From Augochlora pura (taxonomy: Eukaryota > Arthropoda > Insecta > Hymenoptera > Halictidae), in assembly GCF_028453695.1 (NCBI RefSeq), contig NC_135773.1, positions 17,608,001 through 17,672,000 on the forward strand: a DNA stretch of 64,000 bases, in the 5' to 3' direction. Below, one piece after another: positions 22,441 through 31,421 of this stretch (positions are counted from its first letter, which is position 1; every line of letters begins with the position of its first letter). The notes beneath the pieces are model-generated. The model saw nothing but the letters and a program-made list of their open reading frames with translations. It ran no database searches and was not told the origin of the DNA. The position numbers and the translations under genes were made by a program.

Positions 22441-25400
22441 GTAACATTGACTTTATGACAAACGAAATACAACAATAGATATAATGTTTAATACATTTCT
22501 GTACACAGAAAATAAAATACTGTTTGCAATTATATTTATATAATAGAATATTATTATAACAATTATAATAACTCTTCAAATTGAACTCATACAAAAACAG
22601 ATTTAATTTGATAATAAAATACTTTTTGCAATTATATATAAAATGTTATTACAACAATTATACTCTTCAAATAGAATTTATACAGAAACGACCGTTCATT
22701 TGAACCCTGTAAAATGAACAACTTCTTCTCTAGGACAGAAAACCGGCACCGAAATAAAAACAACGTCTACGCAAACCTCCGCGACGGTGATCAATCCGAA
22801 AGCTATACAAATCGCCGAAGAAACATTGAATATAAATCGATTATCACCACGATGCATTTATTTGATGCAGAAGAAATCATCAACGGTTTGGAACATTGAC
22901 GATGATCCTGCGCCTCAATGGCTGATAGCGGAAGCTCTATCTGCCATAAACAGTAGCGCCAAGGTATGCAAATTACATATTTTATGTTCGTCAACCTCCA
23001 CAATTTTGTTTTCCTTTTTTTTTTTAATTTGCTTTCACCAAACTGGTACGAGATCATTAGCGACAGAAATGGTTCGTTTATTAGCGTTCTTGTTAGATTT
23101 TATTGTACAGTTGAGTTTCAGCTTTCGATTCTATAAACTCCGCAACTAAAAACAAAATGGATTTCCTCCTAGTAAACATAAAATAAATTGTTCTCTAATT
23201 TGTGTTCTGTCATTTTATATTCTGCAAATAATTTCTCTTTATCCCTCTCTCTCTCTTTCTCTCTCTGAGAATTCATAATCTCTACGTGTACGGACAGCAA
23301 ATAATTAAAAGTAATATTCCGGAGGAAGGTAATTATACAAAACATAATACTTCGAAGATACTAATTTTTTTCTATTTTCTTTTCATTTCAAACCGAATCT
23401 TATTTATGCCCATAATTATGAAAGTGGTCTAAGTCATATATTTCATGTTTCGAGATATTTAACGAATTGCATTTGCATAAATTAAAATATATTTTCACAT
23501 TATGCGATCTTTTTATTTAGAATTTTATTAGTCTTGATTCATGGAAATTTATTATGAATATGAAATTTTGTGTGAATTTCGTACGAAAATGTTGTTTTCA
23601 AAGTTTGAATTGACTTAGAACATTTTCAAAATTAACTGAATGTCCTATAAATGACTTAAAGCAATAAAGAACTATGAGTTTTATTTGAAACAATAACTTT
23701 AATGAAATTATTCATGCACATTTATTAATGATTCTAAAAAAGTAATGCATTTTTATCATTTCGAGTTTTTAAGATTTTTCAAATGTTCCTGTAAAATTGG
23801 AGGAATGTATGGTAGCAAACACATAATATCTTTATGTTTTTCTTCCGATACTGGTCTTGTGGTGGTGTATAAAGGAAGTAGCTTAATATTTCCGTATATT
23901 TTGGGTCTTCCTCTTTTAGGTGAAAGATCCAAAACGTGGAATTCAGGAGCATCTAAAGAAGTTATATAGAACATTTTATATGGTTCATTTTTCACGAATC
24001 TCATCCATTGTATTTGCAGCCAAGAGACAGATTCGCCCGCGGTATTTTTTCCTCTTCTTGTTGTTGACTCTTCTAGTGATTTCTTTGAAATCAAATCCGG
24101 CTGCGACATTCGTTTTAGCGAAAATGTATTTTTTCTTCTATACTTTTATATCGGTTCATAATAGTGCTCAGGATTGTATAAGTAATTTGCTTTTTTTATT
24201 TTAATTTCTATCAACCCAAAATCACGGTCATTCGGTAGAAAGGAATGACCCGATACGAAAAATTTGTGGTCTATTGTTTCAATATTATTATTTGATGACT
24301 GAGCAATTTTCATCCATGTCAATGCTACTTTAATGTTACGATTTTGTTTTCAAGTTATGTTTATATAAATTCTTTAAATTTTTGACTAAGACCACTTTCA
24401 TAATTAAGAATAAATGAAGTCCATATAATGTTGAAATTACAACCACCATCTAATGGTTCATTTTTGACGATATCGTAAAAATTACGTCGAATAAATTTAG
24501 TTTAAAATAATGTGGTGAAAAATAACTGATAAACTCATTTTTTTTAAATTTTGACTTAGACCACTTTCATAATTATGGGCACATTTATCGTACTGCCTGT
24601 CTGAAAAAGTGCGGGTATAATTTACCATGTAAAAAAGAGAGACTCTCGTAAATCGGAAGAACGGGCGTAACGCATCGAGTAATCGTAATCCGCTGGCCCA
24701 GCGTCTTTAATCAAAGGGCCGCTACGGTTTCCAAAAATACCGTTCAGCAGAATAAAGCACAGTTAACGTAAATATTTTTCCCGTTGTTTTCCGGCACGCA
24801 ATATCGACCTCGAATCGAATCAGCACAGCGAGAGACCGACAAAGGGGGAAACATCGTCGAGCAAGGAGACCGAGTGAGTTGTTCGCGCGGCCGATGGAAA
24901 CATCCGATGCGCTTTTTATTTTCCGCTCCTCTTTTTATTTCTCGTTTTAATCGAAAAAGCCTGCCGATTTTTCTGCCTGTCCGGTGAAAATTCGTGGCAG
25001 CCCGTGCCGAAATTATTATAGCCGGATTCGTGGAATTTCTCCGCGGACGCGGACGCGTGCACATTGCACGCCGTTCCCAACCTGGCCTCGATGATAAAAT
25101 GGTATTCATAAAATTGTATCCGATCAAATTCCAACAACGTAATTCGTAATACGATGATCGTAGACGTTTATCGTGTGCCAAACACCGTGGAGAAATTCCC
25201 CGATCGTTTTTAGAATCTCAGAATTTCACGAAGGTGTACGCGACCAAGACTGTCAGTAGCATCCTCGGTCAGTAGTTACAAAATTCCACCCTTTATGCAC
25301 GAATCTATTCCGACTCGATTGCCAAGTTATTTTCATTTACATAAGATATCTGCATTTTACCTCATTCTTACATTTTATGTATAAGCTTCTCTACGATTTT

Positions 25401-28400
25401 TGAAATACAATAAAATTGCGTACAGTCGTTATTTTAGAAAATGATAGCGTAAAGGATTAGTAAATTGTATGTAAGCGTAATTGAAAGATAGTAGATGAGA
25501 AAAGTATGGTACACTATAAAGACGTAGCAGTTTTTGGATCATTTATATCTGTCCTTTAACATTCCTCTGTGATTATAGTGACAATAAAATCAAACATTGA
25601 ATCGATTGCATGGACCAGCTTGTTGATAACTAAATTGCGTTTCTCCATACAGCATGTAAAAATATTTGCAGTAATTCTAAAAAATGGAAACTTTGTGAAT
25701 TAAGAATAAGAGATCGGCATTTTTAAATTCTTTGAATTGCCATATTAAATCGCAACTGTTTTATTTTTCCCTAAATCCATAAAATTTGCAGTCTATCGAT
25801 AACTATATTTGTGGCTATAAGGAAAAACGCCCCAAATATACAACTTGCAGCCCTACTAATACCAATTGATACTGTTCAGAACTTTAAGCTACAATATCTC
25901 GGAAATGAAAATATGTATCGTGCGGCATTCTTCCTTAAAACCACACAAATGGGAAAATAATGTCAGAGGAGAATGATAGGTTTAAAGAGACATTATAAAT
26001 AAGGTATCTAAGATGCTCAAGTGAAAATTAAAATACACCATGTATATCGGCAATTGTAATCAACAGGTACGAGTTGATTATTTCGCAACTCGAGCAGAAA
26101 CTCAGTCGTACGAAGATGGATCTCGAAGAGGCGCTGCAGAAGAAGTCTATGGCCAAAGAAAAATACAAAAAGTGATTGTTTCCGGTGAATTTGTGGCTTA
26201 GTCAACGGCTTGTAGTCGAAACAGGAAACACATTTCCATCGATTCGTATTAAGAATCGTTAATTTAAGACGAGTTTATGAATTTACGATAAATTCGATAC
26301 GTCGACAATTTACTGACAAGTATGCCTAAAACATATTGCAGAAACCTGGAGCATGCGAAAGCAGAAGCTCGAAAAGAAAACGAAATACTGCAAGAAAGGA
26401 TCGTTCGAATTTGCACGTCCGTCCTTGAGAATTTCGGCCCTCACGGCATGGCTGATAAAAGAGGGAACAGTTACCAATTGAAGTGCAGCAAACGTCTGAG
26501 GTGTCTCTCCAGCAAACTGCATAAGAAAGTAAGTGCACAAATCGAATCGTTCGAGTTAATTACAGCCTCTATCGCAATGCTTTCGTTCACATTTTTCCTA
26601 ACGATTATTCGAGTCTTTATGCATTCGAATGCATAATTTGAATTAATTTGAATTTGAATGCAACTTTGCCGAATAATCTCGCGTATCGAACAGCAGACAT
26701 GAAGAGCAATTTCTTTTTTATAATTATTAGATATGTATATATTTTTTCCCGATTTCCAACAATAATCAAAAGACTTCCTGCAGTAAAAGTCAAAGTAATT
26801 TTGTCAGTTGCGCATGGCAGTGATGAGATCGAACAAACTGAGACAAGAATTGGCGAAGACTAGGGCAACGCTGAAGACAAAAGCGGAGAAATGCGATTCG
26901 ATGCATAAATGCTTCGAGAAGCTACAGCAGGAGATGGACGCTAGCGAGATCAACTTGAACAAACTGATCGCGGAGAACCTGGAGCTTCGTAAGAGGATAG
27001 AGGACACTCGTGAATGGGTGCAGCATAATGTCGGCAAAGAGAGTCACGAAAGAGTCAACGCTAATCATTATCGGTCCATGCAGTGGAGCAGGGAACTGGT
27101 CAACTTGAAGAAGAAGGCTGACGAGGACTTCATGACGATCACACAATTGAGGAACAAGTGAGGATGTATTGTTATTTATTATTAGTTTTATTACTTTTTA
27201 TTTGTTATTCAATCTTTACTTATTATTATTGATTTATTTGAAAAGAAATACGGTGGGCAGCGAAATTGAGTTAACACTTTTAATGCGGTATAATTTTTTT
27301 AAAGCGGGTCTAAATGACGTGAATTTTTCTATAAAAGTTAGAGGAGCCAGTTCACTGTACAATGATTGAATACTTTTTATTCAAATTTTACTATTACTTG
27401 AAGTGAAAAGAAATATTAAGAAACTGTTGTTTCTTCACTTTTTCATCTGAGTCTATTATGAAAATTTAAAAAATGATTTTGGTAGTTCTCGGTAACTCAT
27501 ATGCTTGTTGAAAATTACATTGAAATTATTCCGTGAAAAGCATCTGTATTCGCGATCTTTGATTGCTTTGTTACGTACGGAGATTTTCTCCCGACGTTTT
27601 TCTTTCCTTCTTGAGAGCATACGCTAGATAACGTCGGCGGTGAACACGGTCCTTTCGTTCAATAATAGAATATTTAATTCGCCGTATAGGCGCGAGTTCA
27701 AGAAGGGTCACGCGTTTCCGATTCTCGGTACCCGCATGTCCCAAGAAGAGAAAATTTTTCTGTAGGATAAAGTTACCTGAGATGATGTCAGATCTACCTC
27801 ATTTCCGGATTATTAGACATTTTTAGTACACCCTAATTTTTTTATCTCTGATCTAGATTGTTGCGATCGGAATCGGCGAATGCCAATAAAGGATTTTTGC
27901 TGAACAGCTACAAAAGTCAGTTGGCAGATTTGAACAAGGAAAAAGATCAACTACTGTCGAAAATCAGCAACTTGGAGAACGAGATTATAGCCGTGAAATC
28001 GAACAATTCGCAATTAAAAGCCAAGGTATTTAATAAATGAAATTGAATAAATAATTCACGGATCTTTTCTTTTACTGATCTGAATCGTTCTACAGATTTC
28101 CGTGTTGATTACCGAGAAGGAGAAGTTGCTTTCTCGCAACGAAAAATCGAAGATTGATTCAGAAAAGGTACAAATAGAACACAATAAAGATTTAGTGAAG
28201 TCTTTTAAAAAATTATTGTAACATATACTTATAACATATTGTAAATACCGACGAGAGCGTCGATACGAAGCACGCGGTATAGCGAGGCGCACGGAGGGCC
28301 TCAGATCAAAGGAGTCATAAAGTCGCTTCCCGGAAACTCGAAATACGCTCATTGATTCTGGTTTAGGATGGTTTTGGGTATAAATACCGGACGTTTTTTA

Positions 28401-30222
28401 AGAAACGACGAAGTCTTGTTAAAGCTTGCGAGCAGATGTTACACGCCCCTGATCAAGGAAACCGAGAGGTTTACCGATCGGTACCTGAGTCGCTGTACGC
28501 GTAGAGACAGATGAGAACGCGAATCCACACCAGACCTTTGGGCAGCAGTCGAGACCCTCACGGTCGCGGCTCTGGCCATCCCTCCGGTCGACCGCGTGCG
28601 AAAACTCGTGTGCCACCGTGCTATACCGAAGTCTTCGTGTCGAACCTCACACCGAAATAATGAAGACAGCCTGAGCGTAACCACCCTCGGTCGAATCAAG
28701 TGTTACACATTATAAATTTTCTCAAAAATCAAAACTAATCTACAAACGGTGTAATAAAAGACAGAGTACAGAATGAATGATCTACTCTCGTTTCCAGTCA
28801 GAAACACAAAATAGTAAAAAATTTGAAGATGTAGTCCAGCAGGAAGTTGCAAACGTAAAGGCTCATTACGAGGAGACTATTAAATCGATGACACTGAAAT
28901 TATCAGCTATGAAGAGCCAGAATATGGAGTACTTGAAGAGTATGAAAGTATAAACGAATATAATATAATATGTGTTTCTAGAAATTCGGAGATGAATTCA
29001 AATTTGTGAAGAGGTGAATTTTATTTTGTATTATTCCTGTCTGATCCAGGACTTCTTGCAGAGGATTTACGACTTTAGAGGCAACTATGATAAGTATAGA
29101 AATCCAAAAGACGATGAATCTAGCGAAAAAGAGGCTCAGGAAACTGCATGCAATATTCTTAACATGACACCGGAAGAACTGTCTGGATTCATCAATGGGA
29201 AGGCACCTAACTCTGTAAGTTCTTCCTGGAAATTAATTGATTTGTCACCGAATACAATTTTTCTAATTATTTCCAAAGTGAAAAGTTCTCCATACGCGGA
29301 TCAATAACATCAGATGACGTTGATTCTTAATATTTTGTAATCTTTCCATAAATATTTTAAGAAATTAATTTGAAAAATTGATTTTCTATAACTAATTGAT
29401 TTATTTTGGTAAATTTTAAACTATGAATTTTAAATTGTTGGATGTAGAAAAAATTGATTTCGATCCTAGATTAACACCTGGATATTCGAACTGAACCGAA
29501 TATTGGCGAAGAGTAATTTTTCCGAAAATCTGTCGAAGTTTTTGTTGAGAAAAGCAACGAGGAAACTGAAAATGTGAAAAGGAGGATTTATGAACGACAC
29601 TTCATCTAATGTTTGTGATTTGAATGAAAATATTTTTCTAAATTGTTCACTTGCATAGCAAGTGTAATATTTTAATTAATGTAATATTTTGATGTAATAT
29701 TTTGATTAATGGTTCAGTATTGAACGTATTTATGTTATAATTTGTATCACTTTTCTCGTGTGAAGAAAATGATTTGAAATTCTAACGCATGGTTAGTTGT
29801 TTGATCGAGAGAATGGTAGACAAACATTTTCAAATGGTGTATTTGGTATTAAAAATGTGATTAGGATCCTATGAAGTAGTAAGTATAATTCGAAGAACGA
29901 TCGTCGATAAATAGGACTAAAGTACCACAAGTAAGTCGCATGAGTTATAAATAGCGATACATGTGTAGGAAAGTTGACGGAAAATCCGTAGATCACAATA
30001 AACGTTGCACATCAACTTTTATCAAACGTCTTATAATAATTCAACCGCGGTCCATTATGAAAATATCCACTGTTATACGTACGTCTGTGTTCTAAATTTA
30101 CTTAAATTTTACATACTCAACATTTTTCAGAATATTTTTTAAATTGTCGGAAATCCTTTTCGCAGACTATGGAAAGAAAATCAAGATCAATCAAAATCAA
30201 GAATTTCAAGACAGGTAAGTAG
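22384..30222 (+). CDS. Multi-exon coiled-coil protein gene, 5' to 3', one or more internal exons missing
   Basis: Ten exons are placed by reading frame and splice-site phase: 22384-22440, 22739-22963, 26067-26171, 26342-26528, 26808-27157, 27857-28025, 28096-28167, 28798-28947, 29050-29214 and 30166-30222. The first two encode 94 residues and the last eight encode 417. The joins within each group keep frame exactly (phases 2, 0, 2, 0, 0, 0, 0 across the eight), which is hard to get by chance. Exon 2 ends in phase 0 but exon 3 needs two carried-in bases, so at least one exon in 22964-26066 is unseen. The protein is rich in Lys/Glu/Leu heptad-like helices and ends in a conserved-looking segment with the motif ACNILNMTPEELSGFINGK. 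A centrosomal or ciliary coiled-coil role (CEP89-like) is a guess. Introns 2 and 7 carry transposon insertions. AATAAA follows 37 bases after the stop. Confidence 0.8.
22739..22963 (+). CDS. Coiled-coil gene, exon 2
   Basis: 75 codons from KTGTEIKTTSTQTSATVIN to IAEALSAINSSAK, ending AAG|GTATGC. Two AGs lie close together at the acceptor (TCTCTAG and GGACAG). Only the second keeps the frame from exon 1, because the first runs into TAA within eight codons. The segment PRCIYLMQKKSSTVWNIDDD and the WLIAEALSAIN helix look like conserved protein, not coiled coil. Confidence 0.65.
23407..24581 (-). mobile_element. DNA transposon with perfect 29-bp terminal inverted repeats
   Basis: Bases 23407-23435 (TGCCCATAATTATGAAAGTG and nine more) are repeated exactly, inverted, at 24553-24581. 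The flanks both contain ATTTA, offset by one base, a possible 5-bp target duplication. A third, shorter copy of the end (GACTAAGACCACTTTCATAA) lies inside at 24384-24407 in the same orientation as the right end. The interior encodes the decayed protein described separately. At 1.18 kb it is internally shortened. It sits in the long intron of the coiled-coil gene, in antisense orientation to it. Confidence 0.85.
23756..24346 (-). pseudogene. Transposon-encoded protein remnant of the GQNRN / SGHSFLPND type
   Basis: The minus strand reads for about 197 codons with one in-frame TAA (24146-24148). Recognisable blocks in order are QNRNIKVALTWMKIAQS, IDHKFFVSGHSFLPNDRDFG, NPEHYYEPI, WLQIQWMRFVKNEPYKMFY, then LDLSPKRGRPK and a tail CLLPYIPPILQEHLKNLK. 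From memory, blocks of this kind recur in uncharacterised transposon proteins of insect genomes. QNRN and the following GHSFLPND are probably part of a DDE/RNaseH-like catalytic region, but I cannot name the superfamily. Upstream of 24346 the frame is closed by TGA, so the N-terminal half is lost. It is not expressed as a working protein. Confidence 0.72.
26067..26171 (+). CDS. Coiled-coil gene, exon 3 of those found
   Basis: Acceptor ATCAACAG, then YELIISQLEQKLSRTKMDL and EEALQKKSMAKEKYK. The donor AA|GTGATT falls inside a Lys codon (phase 2) that is completed by the first base of the next exon. The reading frame would hit TGA at once without splicing. Clear amphipathic helix pattern. The first base completes a codon begun in an exon not yet found. 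Confidence 0.8.
26342..26528 (+). CDS. Coiled-coil gene, exon 4
   Basis: Starts after CATATTGCAG. 62 codons, from NLEHAKAEARKENEILQER to CSKRLRCLSSKLHKK, then the consensus donor AAA|GTAAGT in phase 0. The middle (ICTSVLENFGPHGMADKRGN) breaks the helix. Confidence 0.88.
26808..27157 (+). CDS. Coiled-coil gene, exon 5 (largest)
   Basis: The acceptor TTTTGTCAG is followed by 116 codons and two bases of the next. The helix is Lys/Glu/Leu rich, for example RSNKLRQELAKTRATLKTKA and NLNKLIAENLELRKRIEDT. The donor ACAA|GTGAGG is in phase 2. Confidence 0.92.
27857..28025 (+). CDS. Coiled-coil gene, exon 6
   Basis: The acceptor TGATCTAG is followed by one base completing Lys, then LLRSESANANKGFLLNSYKS and further QLADLNKEKDQLLSKISNLE heptads. 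The donor AAG|GTATTT is in phase 0. Confidence 0.88.
28096..28167 (+). CDS. Coiled-coil gene, exon 7
   Basis: 24 codons (ISVLITEKEKLLSRNEK then SKIDSEK) between GTTCTACAG and AAG|GTACAA, phase 0 at both ends. Short but fully in register with its neighbours. Confidence 0.82.
28217..28709 (+). mobile_element. Solo LTR, 493 bp, in intron of the coiled-coil gene
   Basis: Starts TGTAACATATAC and ends GTGTTACACA, the canonical TG...CA ends with short inverted termini. It is flanked on both sides by TTAT (28213-28216 and 28710-28713), a perfect 4-bp target duplication. The interior is GC-rich compared with the AT-rich intron around it and carries a TATA box. Four-base duplications and this layout fit Ty3/gypsy-type elements. 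No internal retroviral-type genes remain, so it arose by recombination between two LTRs. It lies in sense orientation, between exons 7 and 8. Confidence 0.82.
28379..28386 (+). promoter_or_regulatory. TATA box of the solo LTR
   Basis: TATAAATA within GGGTATAAATACC, about 160 bases into the LTR, where an LTR promoter would be expected. It could start sense transcripts inside the host gene. Confidence 0.55.
28798..28947 (+). CDS. Coiled-coil gene, exon 8
   Basis: 50 codons after CGTTTCCAG, including FEDVVQQEVANVKAHYEETI and LSAMKSQNMEYLKSMK. The donor AAA|GTATAA is weaker than the others. The intron before it holds the solo LTR. Confidence 0.85.
29050..29214 (+). CDS. Coiled-coil gene, exon 9 with C-terminal motif
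   Basis: 55 codons after CTGATCCAG, starting DFLQRIYDFRGNYDKYRNPK and ending in EAQETACNILNMTPEELSG plus FINGKAPNS, then the consensus donor TCT|GTAAGT. The ILNMTPEELSGFING pattern looks like a conserved helix-turn-helix-like tail and is the best handle for a homology search. Confidence 0.88.
30166..30222 (+). CDS. Coiled-coil gene, probable last exon
   Basis: The acceptor CCTTTTCGCAG is followed by 18 basic codons (TMERKSRSIKIKNFKTGK) and TAG. The sequence ACAG|GTAAGTAG at the end also looks like a donor, so a longer isoform is possible. AATAAA 37 bases after the stop favours a terminal exon. Confidence 0.6.
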   Translation, partial: TMERKSRSIKIKNFKTGK

Positions 30223-30258
30223 AATACTATAAATGCATAAGATTCGCAATCTATTATT

Positions 30259-30264
30259 AATAAA
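30259..30264 (+). terminator. Poly(A) signal of the coiled-coil gene
   Basis: AATAAA 37 bases after the TAG at 30220-30222, implying a very short 3' untranslated region. Confidence 0.55.
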
Positions 30265-30586
30265 GAAAAGACAGCGTATCAAAGTGAACAATGATCAGAA
30301 AAAGGCTTCCTTGGAATTGACTACTTTTGGTTGGATCGAAGAGTGAATTGACTTGGAAATCCTTGCTGAACTTGAATTTTAATTATCTGATATGAGTTCT
30401 CTAAATTTATATTGTTTATTTATTATTTATTTAATTTACATTGATTTTCGCTGAGCTCGTAGATACGATCTACCATCGCCGGACTAACCTACTTACTTTA
30501 AAATTCATAATTATCATTTTCTTAGATTCTACAAATATCATTTCTTCATCTCTATTGTTGAATAAAAAAGAATCTTAACAGAAAAA

Positions 30587-30592
30587 TTTATT
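30587..30592 (-). terminator. Candidate poly(A) signal of the secreted protein gene
   Basis: AATAAA on the minus strand, 262 bases after the stop. A second lies at 30415-30420. Either leaves a short gap to the poly(A) signal of the convergent + strand gene. Confidence 0.45.
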
Positions 30593-30853
30593 CAACTTAC
30601 CCTTTTAATTAACATTCAAGGTTAAGATGTTTGGAAGAAGTGAAATAATCGTCAAGGCTTTAAGCGAATCTAATCGTCGCTAATTCAACAACTACAAGGG
30701 ACGTCAATTTTCTAAAACAACAAAACTGTAAAAACTTCTCATGAGACCCGGTATATCAACTACCCAAGTCCTGCAACCCTCCAGAGTGTCATAAATCTCG
30801 ATCTGAATCGATTCACAATCCAATCCAACCACAACTAAACGACTATTCAATTT

Positions 30854-31421
30854 TTAATTATCGCTCTGCAATTCGCTGGAGCCAGTAGCGTCAGGTGCCT
30901 TCTGCAACTGAGCACTCTGGAATCTCTCATAACCGTTGCTATCTCCATAAATCTTCCTACCAGGAACCCTATCATCATCCTTAACGCTGACTTCAGTTCC
31001 AATCTGCACCGGCCAGGGCAGTTTACCATCATTCCTAATGGACACCTGATTAGCCAGCTTCCTGTCAGTATTCTGGTCAATTGGTTCATTGTTCCTCAGA
31101 CTCTCGAGTGCCATTTTTCGTCTAGCTTCCTCATCGAGATAGGAGTAGGGTCTGTCGAAGCTGGATCTTTTTAGATAAGAGTCGTAAGCGTCGTAGAGTC
31201 GTCTGAAACGGTATCCACTTGGATCAACGTTTCCTGGTATACGTTTGTAGGATCTGTCCCTGGATACCACCGGCGCCCTTGTTCCCTCATATACTCTAGG
31301 ATAGTTCCTGAGATCCACTGGTTTCCGGACAACCTCCGGCAAGGTCGCATAATAGATGATCCTTTTTGGTTTTGGAGTTGGTCTGGGACCACGGTAGAGG
31401 TCCAGGTCCTCATCCCTGTAC
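30854..31421 (-). CDS. Secreted protein gene, exon 3 (C-terminus)
   Basis: The acceptor CTTCATTAG gives GTACAG then GATGAGGACCTGGAC. A second AG six bases on (GGTACAG) would also keep frame and drop two residues (Tyr-Arg). It ends with TAA at 30856-30854. Confidence 0.88.

Noticed and set aside
28419..28699. Minus-strand frames of 65 and 86 codons
   Set aside because: They lie within the solo LTR and are antisense to its promoter, consistent with chance openness in GC-rich DNA.
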